From NCBI GenBank assembly GCA_965243755.1, contig CBDEVW010000003.1:1488001-1552000 (forward strand): a stretch of DNA of 64,000 bases, read 5' to 3'. Both the position numbers and the translations under genes were made by a program. Each line of letters starts with the position of its first letter. Within the stretch, counting starts at the first letter, position 1. The stretch comes from JANSWY01 sp965243755 (lineage in GTDB: Bacteria > Bacteroidota > Bacteroidia > Cytophagales > Cyclobacteriaceae). The notes beneath the pieces were generated by a model that did not search any database, was not told where the DNA came from, and saw nothing but the letters and a program-made list of their open reading frames with translations. Below, piece by piece: positions 7,811 to 20,400 of the stretch.

Positions 7811-9865
7811 ATGTCAACTTCAGAAAAAATCTTAGATAGTTTTCAGCAACAGCTTCATCAGTTGATAGACGACAACATTGAAAACGAGCAATTCGGTGTC
7901 TCGGAACTTGCTGACCAGGTGGGCATGAGCCGTTCTAATTTATTGAGAAAGGTGAAAAAAGAAACTGGTCTCTCTGTTAGTCAGTTCATTCGAAACCGAA
8001 GATTGGAAAGGTCAATGGAGCTATTGAAAGCAGAAGAGTTCACAATCTCTGAAATCGCATTTAAGGTAGGATTTGGAAGTGTCTCATATTACATCAAATG
8101 TTTCAGAGAGGTCTATGGTTATTCTCCTGGAGAAGCTAATAACCAAACACAAAAACCTGAAGCAGCTGTTGAACCCAATAGCAAGTCAAAAAAACTAATA
8201 TTCTATTTACTTTCAGCTGCTGCTATTATAACATCGGTAGTCATATTTTTCATTTTTCTGAACCCCGGGAAATCTGTTGATGCCAGCTTGGAAAAATCCA
8301 TTGCCGTACTTCCATTCAAAAATGATAGTGATGATGAATCCAATCTACATATCATTAACGGGTTGATGGAGTCGACACTCAATCATCTGCAGAAAATAGA
8401 AGCGCTGAGAGTGATCAGCAGAACTTCCGTTGAAAAATACAGGAACTCCTCCAATACCATACCCGAACTATCGCAATTGCTCAATGTCAATTACTTTGTA
8501 GAAGGTAGTGGACAAAAGGTAGCCAATGACTTACTGGTTACCATTCAATTGATTGAAGCCAGATCCGATAAGCACTTATGGTCTAAGCAATACCGAAGAA
8601 AAGTCGATGATATTTTTGACTTACAAGCTGAAATATCTCAGGATATAGCACGACAGATACAGGTGATCATCGCTCCGGAAGTTCTTGATCAGATCGTAAA
8701 AAAACCAACGGAAAATCTGGCTGCATATGAGTGGTTTATCAAGGGCAAAGAAGCTTCCTATTTACAGCATGAAGAAGGTCTACAAAATGCCGTAGGACAT
8801 TATCAAAATGCGATCAATGAAGATCCGGATTTTGCATTGGCGCATGCTGAATTAGCCATCACCTACTATTTTCTGGACATGCTTTTGGCCAACAAAAACC
8901 ACACAGAAAAAATCAACAAACATGCTGATAAAGCCCTGTTACTTGATCCTGAATTAGTGGAAGCACTAATTGCAAAGGGTTTTTATTACATCAATATCAG
9001 GAGCTATGACAATGCACTGCCTCCGCTATTAAAAGCACTCGAACATCATCCCAACGAAGCACGAATAATCAATACACTGGCCGATTACTACTACATGTAT
9101 AATCCCAACACGAGCAAGTACCTGGAATATGCCCTGAAAGGACTAAAGATTGCTGCCCCCAAAGACTCAGCAACTGCCAGTCTCACATATCTGCACATTG
9201 CCAATGCACTGTCTCAGACAGGTTTCATTGCTGATGCTAAAAAATACGTTGAGATGTCGTTGCAATACAATCCTGAAAACATATTTACCATGACCCTTCA
9301 GGCCTACATAAATTTTTCGGAACACCTGGACCTGGACAAGGTGCAGATTGAATTGTTGGAAATTTTAGAAATGGACACCACTCGTCTCGATGTACTTCAG
9401 GAACTTGCCAGAATCACATACCAGAAGCGTGACTATGATTCTGCGTACTTTCTCTATGAAAAATTGGTAGAAGCAAGGCAAATGTATCAACTAAACATCT
9501 ATCACCATTTGGATGTAGTAATCGCAGATGTATATCGCAGACATAATGAGCCCGAAAAGGCCGCTAAAATGATTGATCAATTTGAAAGATTTTGCGAAAA
9601 TGATCACTCCATGTACCAAAGCGTACATCAGGCCTTGTTTCATGTTTACCATAAGGAGTATGAAAAAGCCAATGATTACTATGAACAATTCGCAGAGCAG
9701 GGAAACTTCATATTCTGGTTAGTAAGATTCTGGGATACCGATCCCATGATGGACGAAATCAAAAAAACACCTCGATTTCAACGAACCATGAAGAAAATTG
9801 AAGCGCAGTTTTGGAAAGACCATCAGGAAACCCGCAGTGGTCTTGTGGAGCAGGGTCTCATATAA
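7811..9865 (+). CDS. Membrane-bound AraC-type regulator with TolB-like domain and TPR repeats
   Basis: Of 684 residues, about 20-110 are an AraC/XylS double helix-turn-helix (GVSELADQVGMSRSNLLRKV and FTISEIAFKVGFGSVSYYIK). A single membrane helix lies at about 129-150 (LIFYLLSAAAIITSVVIFFI). Next comes a FlgO/TolB-like alpha/beta domain (SIAVLPFKNDSDDE to about residue 290). The rest is tetratricopeptide repeats, for example DPDFALAHAELAITYYFLD and DPELVEALIAKGFYYI. The DNA-binding part should face the cytoplasm and the TPR part the periplasm. This is a common Bacteroidota one-component design; the signal is unknown. Paired direct repeats upstream suggest autoregulation. The downstream ABC exporter is convergent. 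Confidence 0.85.
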   Translation: MSTSEKILDSFQQQLHQLIDDNIENEQFGVSELADQVGMSRSNLLRKVKKETGLSVSQFIRNRRLERSMELLKAEEFTISEIAFKVGFGSVSYYIKCFREVYGYSPGEANNQTQKPEAAVEPNSKSKKLIFYLLSAAAIITSVVIFFIFLNPGKSVDASLEKSIAVLPFKNDSDDESNLHIINGLMESTLNHLQKIEALRVISRTSVEKYRNSSNTIPELSQLLNVNYFVEGSGQKVANDLLVTIQLIEARSDKHLWSKQYRRKVDDIFDLQAEISQDIARQIQVIIAPEVLDQIVKKPTENLAAYEWFIKGKEASYLQHEEGLQNAVGHYQNAINEDPDFALAHAELAITYYFLDMLLANKNHTEKINKHADKALLLDPELVEALIAKGFYYINIRSYDNALPPLLKALEHHPNEARIINTLADYYYMYNPNTSKYLEYALKGLKIAAPKDSATASLTYLHIANALSQTGFIADAKKYVEMSLQYNPENIFTMTLQAYINFSEHLDLDKVQIELLEILEMDTTRLDVLQELARITYQKRDYDSAYFLYEKLVEARQMYQLNIYHHLDVVIADVYRRHNEPEKAAKMIDQFERFCENDHSMYQSVHQALFHVYHKEYEKANDYYEQFAEQGNFIFWLVRFWDTDPMMDEIKKTPRFQRTMKKIEAQFWKDHQETRSGLVEQGLI

Positions 9866-9886
9866 ATCGGAACTGAATTTTTTAAG

Positions 9887-12235
9887 TTAAAAATGAAAGT
9901 CTAACAGGCTCCTGGTTTTTTTACCAATCTTCATTCGGTTGTAAACTGTAATCAGTGAAAACTGTAAGATTACAAGAATTAATACCGAGATAATCGTAGT
10001 TTGAAAATCATCATATCTGATAACAGTATGCTTCAATATCGCTTCAGCTACTACGGAGATTAATCCATTTGCCAGAGGGATGGCGATTAGAGTTCCTGCA
10101 AAAACTGCCATTAAGCTAACCATGAGAAATTCAATATTGAGGAAAACTGAAATTTTAGCTGATGTAGACCCTATGGATTTTAAAATTCCTATTTCCCTGG
10201 TTCGCTCTTCCAGGGTCAATTTCAAAACAATGAGTAAACCCAACATTCCTAATATTATCGTAAGTATACCAGTCACCTTAATGATTAAAAAAGTGGGTTC
10301 CATATGGCCTAAAATCCCTGCCATTCGTCGCTTGATACTGGAGCGATAAATGAGATTGATCCCATGATCCAAAAACGTATCATCAATATTATTTGAAACC
10401 TCTGTCACCTGATCGTAGGTGAGGTTTGGGTCAAGCTCGAATGCAACGGTGTTGAACTGATCAACTACACTGTCATCAAAAACCAAAAAAGGAGTTCCAA
10501 GAATTACCAGGTCACTGATCGCTCCTGCAAATAAATATGCCTTTTGCTCACCCCGGTAGTTGGTGATGAATATTGAATCTCCCGGATTGACGTCACTAAA
10601 AATATTCGTCATAATTTCACCCTGAACATAAAGACATTTAGCGCAATCCTTACGCAACTCTCCTCTGACCAAATATTTTGGGTCAATTTTGATGCTACCT
10701 GGTAATTGCCTGATATTGACCTGCTCGGGGTGATCAAAATATGGCAATTGGTATGACACCTTATCTGTTCGGATTGGCACAATTGATTCTACTGATTGCA
10801 GGTCTTCCAAATACCTGACATCCTTCCACTGAACCTCCTTCGGTAAACCAACTACAACTTCGTATTCAGATGTTTGACTGTACCTTTCCAGGTCAAGTCT
10901 TATAGAATATGCTACATTGTTAGCCGTAAAATATAGTCCTATCCCAATACCCAGCAACACAATGAGTAGCCCCGTTCTTTGAAACTGACGAAAGAGATTA
11001 TGCAAAATATATTTGGAGTATACCCCACCAAAAAGCTGTTGTGTCCAACGTAGTATTTTGTTCCCGGAGAAATAGAAAGTTTTGTTCAGTGCTTCATTGA
11101 CCGATATACTGGTGCTTTTCATCAGTGGATAAATGGCAAAAAGACCAGGAACAATAGTGGCAACCCCTATCACTACCAGGTGTTGAGCAAAAGGCAACCC
11201 CTCATTGACTACTTCAAAATTCTGAAAGAATGCCACCGCCTTGTTGTACCAAAAAGCCGTCAGGTATCCTAATGGCAACCCAATCGCCAATCCAATGGCT
11301 ATAATAATAAGCAGCATGATAACATAACTATAAAACAACGTGACAGTAGATACACCAATTGCTTTCATGACCCCCACATCGCTAAACTGAGGATAGAGCC
11401 ATGTGAGCAAGATCAAAGACAACAGGATCACCCCCATCAACGACAATATCAACCCGCTACTTTCCTGCATAAAAGCAATCCCGTCCACAATCCCCTGATG
11501 AACATGTTCGCCCGGAGGTGGAATGTAGTAAGACACAACAGTGGCTCCTTTTTCTGCCGCAATAGCTTTCAATCGCTCCACCACCTGCTCAAGTGCTGTT
11601 ATATCATCGCTAACGTTGGTTTCTACAAGCAATCGGTATTTCCCAGACTCCAGGTATGGCGCTATCAAATCCAGGGAGGTTACATAGGCGTAAACTATTC
11701 CTTCCATCCTGGCAGGTGCCTGTCTGGGATCATGGGCCAGTCCATTAATGGAAAATGTAATAACTTCCTCTGAGGCTCCCAACAATACTTCGATATGCTG
11801 CTTATCCGATAAATAATAGCTTGCATTTTGTTCAATCAGTACTTTACCGGCAGTAGAATTTTCAGGATCATTGATTTTGAACTGATCATATTTCATTTGG
11901 CCTACCCTATCTACACCATAAAGCACGAGTGGCATCCAGCTGTCTTCACTACTTTTGATTCTGCCATTGATCAATTCCCGCCGTTCAAGCCCCACTACAT
12001 TTTCATCTTCAAGCAATAGTTCCAACAATTCTCCATTAAAATTGGAAATAGTCAGGGTAAGGTCCGCCGGAGAAGTACTCAAAAAATTTACTTCAAAATC
12101 CCTTTCAGTCAGGAAATAGCCATACATGACACTACTGATCCCCCAGGATGATAAACCAGCCGCCAATATCAGTAAAACCAACTTCAGTTTCGATTTCCTG
12201 AAGTCAGACAATAGCTTAAGAATGATATGCTTCAT
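9887..12235 (-). CDS. ABC transporter permease, FtsX/LolE-like, two transmembrane cassettes
   Basis: A 782-residue membrane protein encoded with its ATPase; the two genes overlap by four bases (ATGA). An N-terminal membrane helix (about 15-35) is followed by a large periplasmic domain. Three helices of an FtsX domain lie near 260-375, then a second helix and periplasmic domain (from about 420), and a second FtsX triplet ends the protein (about 650-770). VGVMKAIGVS and IGILKSIGST are the coupling-helix segments that contact the ATPase. This double arrangement resembles the devC/LolCE/MacB-type mechanotransmission permeases used for lipoprotein, peptide or lipid export. Substrate unknown. Confidence 0.85.
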   Translation of the reverse strand: MKHIILKLLSDFRKSKLKLVLLILAAGLSSWGISSVMYGYFLTERDFEVNFLSTSPADLTLTISNFNGELLELLLEDENVVGLERRELINGRIKSSEDSWMPLVLYGVDRVGQMKYDQFKINDPENSTAGKVLIEQNASYYLSDKQHIEVLLGASEEVITFSINGLAHDPRQAPARMEGIVYAYVTSLDLIAPYLESGKYRLLVETNVSDDITALEQVVERLKAIAAEKGATVVSYYIPPPGEHVHQGIVDGIAFMQESSGLILSLMGVILLSLILLTWLYPQFSDVGVMKAIGVSTVTLFYSYVIMLLIIIAIGLAIGLPLGYLTAFWYNKAVAFFQNFEVVNEGLPFAQHLVVIGVATIVPGLFAIYPLMKSTSISVNEALNKTFYFSGNKILRWTQQLFGGVYSKYILHNLFRQFQRTGLLIVLLGIGIGLYFTANNVAYSIRLDLERYSQTSEYEVVVGLPKEVQWKDVRYLEDLQSVESIVPIRTDKVSYQLPYFDHPEQVNIRQLPGSIKIDPKYLVRGELRKDCAKCLYVQGEIMTNIFSDVNPGDSIFITNYRGEQKAYLFAGAISDLVILGTPFLVFDDSVVDQFNTVAFELDPNLTYDQVTEVSNNIDDTFLDHGINLIYRSSIKRRMAGILGHMEPTFLIIKVTGILTIILGMLGLLIVLKLTLEERTREIGILKSIGSTSAKISVFLNIEFLMVSLMAVFAGTLIAIPLANGLISVVAEAILKHTVIRYDDFQTTIISVLILVILQFSLITVYNRMKIGKKTRSLLDFHF

Positions 12236-12906
12236 GATGTTTGATTAATTAATGCCCCATCCACAATCCTGATCACCTTATCGTAGTGGTGCTTTTCAAT
12301 ATTGGCATGAGTCACGGTAAGTATGGTAGTTCCTTCTTGGTTAAGTTTTTCGAAGAGCGAATTGATTTGTTCGCCGGTTTTTAAATCAAGGTTTCCAGTG
12401 GGTTCATCCGCAATTATGATGGCCGGGTCATTGGCCAATGATCTGGCAATGGCTACTCTTTGGCGTTCTCCACCAGACAATTCATTGGGAAACTTCCTGT
12501 ATTTGTCACCAAGACCAACTTCTTCCAAATGGAGCAATGCTTTTTGTTTTCTTCGGTTTTTAGGAACCTTATTTACCAGGTTCATGGCAAACATTACATT
12601 GTCAAATGCTGATAACGTTGGTAGCAATTGGTAAAACTGAAAGACAATACCAACATTCATTCCTCTCCAAACTGCCAGTTCGCGCTCTTTCAGGTCATGC
12701 AGTGGTTGTTGGTTGACAATGATCTCCCCATCCGACGGTCGGTCTATGCCAGAAATCATGTTGAGCAGCGTTGATTTACCACTTCCAGATTTACCTACTA
12801 TAACCACATTTTCTCCCTGTTCAATGTGGAAAGTAGCATTCTTCAATGCGTGTACATTGTCTCCTCCAGATTGGTATACTTTGTTTACACTTCTCAATTC
12901 AATCAT
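12232..12906 (-). CDS. ABC transporter ATP-binding protein (LolD/MacB-type)
   Basis: The 224-residue ATPase of the exporter whose permease overlaps its 3' end. Walker A GKSGSGKST lies at 38-46, the Q-loop at FQFYQLLP (about 89-96), signature LSGGE at 143-147, Walker B IIIADE at 163-168 and the switch His in VTHAN. Length and the preserved PTGNLD stretch put it in the LolD/MacB/FtsE group, which powers permeases with large periplasmic domains. It starts 138 bases downstream of an AraC-type regulator gene on the same strand. Confidence 0.92.
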   Translation of the reverse strand: MIELRSVNKVYQSGGDNVHALKNATFHIEQGENVVIVGKSGSGKSTLLNMISGIDRPSDGEIIVNQQPLHDLKERELAVWRGMNVGIVFQFYQLLPTLSAFDNVMFAMNLVNKVPKNRRKQKALLHLEEVGLGDKYRKFPNELSGGERQRVAIARSLANDPAIIIADEPTGNLDLKTGEQINSLFEKLNQEGTTILTVTHANIEKHHYDKVIRIVDGALINQTS

Positions 12907-13044
12907 ATTGCTTCCAGGTCTTTAGATTTATATTCCTTGTTGATCAACTAATTTTGGTACCCAATTACGTTGAAATCAGCCAGACATACGCCCTGAACTA
13001 CCCAGACGGACCAAAAACAAATTAACCAATTGATTTACTGCCTG

Positions 13045-14127
13045 TTAAGAAAGTCCGTTTCGATACTCGGACGGAGTAAGACCTGTAACTTTTTTGAAGA
13101 TATGATTGAATGAGGACTTAGAATTGAAGCCTGCATCATGTGCCAGCGCCATAATAGTATAGCGTTTAGACTTGTCTTCATTGATGAGTCGCTTGACTTC
13201 ATTTACCCGATAAGTGTTGACAAAATTGTAGAAGTTGTCACCAATGCCACTATTTATGAGCAGCGACAACTGATTCCTGCCCATAGACAGTTGACCAGCC
13301 AGATCGCTCAATGTTAACTCAGGATCCAGATAAGGCTTTTGACTATCCATATAATCCAGCAGCTTTTCTTTCTGTGACTGCAGCATGGGCTGATCCGGAT
13401 TTTCAATTTGATCTTGCGGCACGTTGTATGCCTCATTGGGTACCTTTTGCCGAATGCCTTTATAGGAGATAAAAAAGGATAAAAGACTAAAGAATACGGC
13501 ACTTGATTTTTGGTAAGCAGTCAAACTAATGCCATGAATTAACAAGGGTGTAATTACAATGAAGAAAAACAATAGCAATCCAAACAACCAGAGAACAGTT
13601 CTTATCCAGGACACATCAAAACCCTCAATGTTGGAAAGACCTTGAGTAATTTTCTGGGAATGAAGTTTGATCAGTCTGTGCGATTGAAAGAGATAAAAAC
13701 CAAACTGAATAATCATAAACAACCATGGAGAACCAATCACCTCTCTCAGGAATACATAATGACCCTTTGCTATGAGCAACAATAAGACTGTGAACAATGA
13801 GATGGCGACAAATGGTATGAAATGAATTAGATCACCTGGTTTGATGCGTTGTTCTGGAATGACAATACTTCTCAGGTATAAATACAGCACCGGTGCTAAC
13901 AGGAAAAGAAAAGGACCAGAACCAAAAAAAGTGCTCCCAAGGTGTTCCCACAAATAAAAGTAGAGATAATTAATTCTAAGAATGATCAGAGACAAGACCA
14001 CCAGCACGCTAAAAAACCACCATTGAGATAAATGACCCGAGCGTTTGTATAATAACAGGTACAGGACTCCCTGAGCAATACCAGCTTTGACAAGGACATC
14101 TACAACTGCTTCCAAAATAGTGATCAT
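13045..14127 (-). CDS. AraC-family regulator with seven-helix membrane N-terminus
   Basis: Of 360 residues, about 1-235 hold seven predicted membrane helices (for example SQWWFFSVLVVLSLIILRI and LFLLAPVLYLYL). A cytoplasmic linker leads to an AraC double helix-turn-helix at about 262-360: LTLSDLAGQLSMGRNQLSLL, then YTIMALAHDAGFNSKSSFNH, ending FKKVTGLTPSEYRNGLS. The layout is that of Bacteroidota membrane-sensor AraC proteins. It lies directly upstream of the ABC exporter genes on the same strand, so control of that exporter is a reasonable inference. A second protein of the same type is encoded at 41895-42920. Confidence 0.85.
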   Translation of the reverse strand: MITILEAVVDVLVKAGIAQGVLYLLLYKRSGHLSQWWFFSVLVVLSLIILRINYLYFYLWEHLGSTFFGSGPFLFLLAPVLYLYLRSIVIPEQRIKPGDLIHFIPFVAISLFTVLLLLIAKGHYVFLREVIGSPWLFMIIQFGFYLFQSHRLIKLHSQKITQGLSNIEGFDVSWIRTVLWLFGLLLFFFIVITPLLIHGISLTAYQKSSAVFFSLLSFFISYKGIRQKVPNEAYNVPQDQIENPDQPMLQSQKEKLLDYMDSQKPYLDPELTLSDLAGQLSMGRNQLSLLINSGIGDNFYNFVNTYRVNEVKRLINEDKSKRYTIMALAHDAGFNSKSSFNHIFKKVTGLTPSEYRNGLS

Positions 14128-14437
14128 ATCAATATGCCTGCGCTTAATTTCAGCAAAAGAACCTGAGACAAGATAAAGCTTATAGTCAAAAGCTGACTAA
14201 CCGATCCAGGTAAAATTCAGCACTATAATTATGATTTATTGTGGAATTGTGCCTACAACTATAGCTTTCGAAAATTTAAAAATGGAATAATTACCTCCCA
14301 TAACTTGCTAATAACCAGCAAATTCAATAAATTATTATTATTCATATATAAAATATGAAATTACGTATAACGGTATAAAGAACTTATGAAAATCGGCAAT
14401 AACATCAGGTTCATAACTCAGATAACACATAGACCCA
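14128..14437. other. Divergent intergenic region with a promoter candidate for the adhesin gene
   Basis: This gap separates the AraC regulator from the giant adhesin gene and shows no coding potential. A possible plus-strand promoter has TTG at 14239-14241, a 20-base spacer and TAGCTTTC at 14262-14269, one base off TAnnTTTG. That would leave a leader of about 160 bases. An AT-rich inverted repeat, TTCATAT/ATATGAA, lies at about 14340-14358. No strong ribosome-binding site precedes the ATG at 14438. Confidence 0.35.
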
Positions 14438-17400
14438 ATGAAACTAATTACGCAGAAAGTTCCATGGTTGACCATTATGGTGTGGTCACTAAATTCAGTA
14501 TTATGTAGTGCACAAACAAGGCCAAATACTACGATAAACACAGATGTTAACGGTATTTGTATAGGCTGCTCTGTGCAAAATCCGGATAATGCCTGGGATT
14601 CGGATACTGCTTCATATGCAGTGTTGGATCTTGGAGCGGTGAGTACTTTGGGTGCTTATGCAGAGGCGACCTATGGCTTCCAGGATTCTATTCCCTTGCA
14701 TGACGTGCTGAGCTTATACTTCTCTATTTCAGGTACTCCATACTCTTTGGTATCAGCAGATTTGTTTGAATGCCTGCTGATCAGGTTGAAAGATAAAGAC
14801 GGTAATACGCTGGAAACTTACAGTGACGGAAACCTGCTTGAAGTGCAGATTCTGAATGCCTCCACCAACTATTTTCGCTTCGACATACTTATAGAAAACG
14901 AATCCACCAGTCAGGTGCTCATACGAGCCGGGACACTGTTATCTGCAGACATTTTCGGTCGTGATATCCATTTGCACGATATTCAACATAATGTATTGCC
15001 AACAGGAGATTGTAACACTGTGGTATCTAAGCCTGTCAATGATTACATCAATGGTGATGTACTGGCAACATTAAACAGCCCGGAAAACACATTTTCTTCA
15101 GCAAGTGTTCTCTCTGGGGCCCTACCGTCGGGAAGCGCTATTGTGAGTGATGAAATTGTAGTTACCGATAATACACTTCTGGTAGCCGGAACTTATGATG
15201 TTGAAATATTAATTGAGGACAACACAGGATTGCTTTCTTCCTGCCAACTGGAACTAGTCATTAATAACCAGGATGTAGAGGCAGTGTATACCATAGCTGA
15301 TGCATTACCTGCCAATGATTATAACAACAATGACATATTAGCCAGTGTCACAGATGACAATGGGGATATTGTTGCCGCCACTTTGGTAACAGGTACGCTA
15401 CCCAATGGAACAACATTAGCCGCCGACGGTACCATTACTGTTTCTGATGCAAGTCTGATGACTAATGGTGATTATACAGTGGAAATTGAAACCACTGACG
15501 AATTCAATGGAACGACCACTTCTGAAATCACCATTACCATCAATCCTGATGATATTGAAGCTGTCTACACGGTGGAAGATGCCTATCCCGCCAATGATTA
15601 TCAAAACGGTGCAACACTGGCCTCAGCGACTGATGGCAATGGCGATATAGTTGAAGCCAACCTGGTTTCCGGATCGCTTCCTGCTGGCACCACGCTACAA
15701 TCTGATGGAACAATCTCAGTTACTGATTCCACCCTGCTTACCGATGGAGATTTTACCATTGAAATAGAAACCACTGACGAACTCAATGGAACAACAACCT
15801 CCGAAATTACTCTTACGATCAACCCTGATGATATTGAAGCTGTTTACACTGTGGAAGATGCCTATCCCGCCAATGATTATCTCAACGGTGCAACTTTGGC
15901 CTCAGTAACTGATGGCAATGGCGATATAATTGAAGCCAACCTGGTTTCCGGATCGCTTCCTGCAGGTACGATGCTACTGTCCGATGGTACCATCACTATT
16001 GCTGATTCTACCCTGCTTACTGATGGAGATTTTACCATTGAAATAGAAACCACTGACGAACTCAATGGAACAACAACCTCCGAAATTACTCTTACGATCA
16101 ACCCTGATGATATTGAAGCTGTTTACACTGTGGAAGATGCCTATCCCGCCAATGATTATCAAAACGGGGCAACACTGGCATCTGGAACTGATGCCAATGG
16201 CGATATAGTTGAAGCTAACCTGGTTTCCGGATCGCTTCCTGCGGGTACGACACTACAATCTGATGGAACAATCACTGTTGCTGATTCTACATTGCTTACC
16301 GATGGAGATTTTACCATTGAAATAGAAACCACTGACGAGTTAAATGGAACAACCACTTCTGAAATCACCATTACCATTAATCCTGATGACATTGAAGCTG
16401 TCTACACCGTGGAAGATGCCTATCCCGCCAATGATTATCAAAACGGAGCAGCACTGGCCTCAGTTACTGATGGCAATGGCGATATAGTTGAAGCTAACCT
16501 GGTTTCCGGATCACTTCCTGCAGGTACGACACTACAGTCCGATGGAACAATCACAGTTACTGATTCTACCCTGCTTACCGATGGAGATTTTACCATTGAA
16601 ATAGAAACCACTGACGAACTCAATGGAACAACCACCTCCGAAATCACCCTTTCCATTAATCCTGATGACATTGAAGCTGTCTACACTGTGGAAGATGCCT
16701 ATCCCGCCAATGATTATCAAAACGGAGCAACACTGGCCTCAGTGACTGATGGCAATGGCGATATAGTTGAAGCCAACCTGGTTTCCGGATCGCTTCCTGC
16801 AGGTTCGACACTACAGTCCGACGGAACAATCACTGTTGCTGATTCCACCCTGCTTACCGATGGAGATTTTACCATTGAAATAGAAACCACTGACGAGTTA
16901 AATGGAATGACCACCTCCGAAATCACCATTACCATTAATCCTGATGACATTGAAGCGGTTTATACCTTGGAGGAAGCCTATCCCGCCAATGATTATCAAA
17001 ACGGAGCAACACTGGCCTCAGTGACTGATGGCAATGGCGATATAGTTGAAGCCAACCTGGTTTCGGGATCGCTTCCTGCGGGTACGACACTACAGTCCGA
17101 TGGAACAATCATCGTTTCTGATTCTACCTTGCTTAACGATGGGGAATATATTGTAGAAATAGCAACCACTGACGAATTCAATGGAACGACCACCTCCGAA
17201 ATTACCATATCGATCAATCCTGATGATGACGAAACCGCGTATACGGTTAAAGAACATAAACCGGTAAATGACTATCAAAACGGAGAAATATTGGCCTCAG
17301 CAACGGATAGCAATGGTGACATTGTAACGGCTGACGTTATTTCCGGATCGCTTCCTCCAGGTACCACTCTGCAATCCGATGGTACCATCACCGTCACAGA

Positions 17401-20400
17401 TTCTACCTTACTTACAGAGGGTAATTATAGCCTGGAAATTAAAACCACTGATGCGTTTAAGGGTCAGTCATTATCAGTTGTTGAAATAACCATTAACCCG
17501 GAAGATGTCGAAACAACATTTGACCTGGCAACAGCGAAACCAGCCAACGACTATACTGAAAATGAAGTCCTGGCAACCCCGACGGATCAGAATGGAGACA
17601 TCATTGATGCACGGATAATTTCAGGTAACCTTCCAGATGGTACCAGCCTGGGGTCCGATGGAATCCTCGTGATCACAGATCCGGAATTGATCACACAAGG
17701 CACCTACGAAATTGAAATAGAGACTACTGATGAATTTAATGGTAAATCATCCAATTCCTTGTCTGTTACCATTCACCCGGATGATATTGAGGCGTTATAC
17801 ACCGTCAAAAACCCCAAACCTGTTAACGATTATATACAAAATGAAATACTAGCCACAGTTGAGGATGAAAATGGTGATATTATATCGGTGGAAATTACTT
17901 CCGGAGAATTACCCCCCGGAACTGCTATTGGTGCCACCGGAAATGTCATCGTTAATGATTCTACCGCGCTTGTTGCTGGAATATACAGTTTGGGAATAAC
18001 AACCAGGGACGAATTCAATGGTGTTTCATTCAACAACCTGCTGATCACCATCAACGGTCCTGACCAGGAAGCCATATATGCCGTCAACCCAGCCAAGCCA
18101 GTCGGGGAATACGTTGATGATGAAGTAATCGCTACCGTCTCAGATGGTGACGGAGATATTGTCAGTGCAGTTATTATTTCTGGAACCCTGCCTTCGGGAA
18201 TAGCGTTGAACGCATCTTCAGGTGGTATTTTCATTGATGATACTTCGCAATTAACAGCAGGAAGTACCACTTTATTCATCGAAACAACAGATGAAAATGG
18301 AGGAAGCACCACCAGTAGGGTTGATCTGGTGATCAATGAGGCCAATGACACAGATCGTGAAGCTACTTACACTATATCCACTGCCAAACCAGCAAATCAA
18401 TACCTACAGTCCGACACCTTAGCGCTTGCTTCCGATGCGGATGGGTTAATTGTCAATTCCAGTATCATTGCTGGTGACCTACCAGATGGTTGTGTCCTGA
18501 ATTCCAATGGAAATATTACCGTATCGAATCCTGATGTAATTGCGGAAGGAACCTATCCATTGACCATCGTAACTGAGGACGAAACTGGCGGAACAACTAC
18601 CCACAATATTAGTCTTGTCATTCTTGAGCCATTCATTACTTCGGTTGTTGTAGGTCTGGCACAATCTGTAAGTACACCAATTCCGGACGATGGTGGCTAT
18701 ACAATGACATTTACACTTACGTTGGTCAGCTATAGCAACATTCATGTGCCTAATGTTCAGGTGACCAGCAATTTATCTGAAGTATTTCCATCCCCGGCCA
18801 GTTTTACGATATCGGATATTTCCACCACTGGCCACCTGGTTTTCAATCCCAATTTTGACGGATCAGCCGACATCAATCTTTTGGATGATAGCAGTGAAAT
18901 TGCGATTGGAGAAAAACAAACGATCTCTTTCAACCTATGGCTCGACCCCAATGGTTCCGGAACGCAATTTTTTAGTTCTTCAACAGTAATTGCTGGGAAC
19001 TCCGATAATACAATCACCTCCACAGACACATCTCACAATGGCAGTGACCCGGATCCTAACCAGGACGGAAACCCCTCTGGTGAAGGAGAAGATCAACCTA
19101 CCGTGATAGATTTATCTGTAAAACCTTTAATAGGTGCAGCCATTACTGCAACGGCACCACAAATCATCTCTCCTGGTAATTATGAGGTGACATATACCAT
19201 ATTCCTGGAGAACTTTGGCAATGAGTCATTAACTAACGTACAGATTGAGGATGCACTAAACGAGGTGTTTGGATCATCAGTCAACTTCAGTATAAAACAA
19301 ATCACTTCAGCCGGGCTTGATGTAAACACTGAGTACAATGGTGACGACAATATCTTATTACTCAGCGCCAATAATACACTACCTGTCAACGGTACAGCAG
19401 AAATTGCCCTTACGGTAAACCTGCAATCACAGCAATTTAGCGGTCCGTTTATCAATATTCCAAAGGCTACTGCCATCGGTATGGATAGCGGTGAGGAAAC
19501 CAGTGATCTGGCTGCCGGAGGATCAAACCCCGACCCAAATGGCAATGGAGACCCAACAGAGCCTGATGAAAATGGGGGCATTTCGATACAGCTACAAGTA
19601 CTGCCTGTAGTTGGTGTTGCTAAATCACTCAACCGACTTACGCTTGTCAATACCCAGCAATATGAAGCAGAATTTGTTTTTGTAATTCAAAATCATGGAA
19701 ATACACAATTAACGAAAATCAGTGTTTATGATGACCTTGGGCTTGTTTTTGGCAGTCACGCAAATTTTGAAGTCACAGGGCTATCAAACTCAGGAAGTCT
19801 TGTAGTAAACGAAAACTACAATGGAACCTCCGTCATTAACCTGCTTGAGCCATTGGAAAGCACATTGAACATCGGAGAAACTGACACAATATACCTTTCC
19901 ATGTCAATCGCTCCAATTCACTCTGGGGTTTATTACAATTCGGCACTGGCTGTTGCCCTTAACACCGATGAATCTCTAAGTACATCGGATTTATCCAATG
20001 ATGGAATAAACCCTGATCCAAATGGAAATAACAATCCCAATGAACAGGGAGAAAACATCCCAACTCCAATTTCACTTCATGCCATCCCTATCGTTGGTGT
20101 AGCAAATCACGCAAATGATCCGGTGGTTGAAAACAACAGCGCTACAATAGACTTCATTGTATCGGTAACCAATTATGGAAATGATCTGCTGGAAACCCTC
20201 AGTCTCAAGTCCAATCTTGGGCTAACTTTTGGAACAATCGGTTTTGAAATTGAAACGGCTCCTTATGCTGAAAATTCAGGAATTACAGTTAATGATTCCT
20301 TTGATGGTCGGGAAAATCAATTGCTGGTGACTGACGGGACATTAGCGGTGGGAGAAACAAAAACAATCAAATATACTGTAAGGGTAAATGATCCTGATGC

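Noticed and set aside
15416..17278. Series of open frames on the minus strand inside the repeat array
   Set aside because: They recur every 279 bases as shadows of the tandem repeats, lack plausible protein composition, and oppose a clear long gene.
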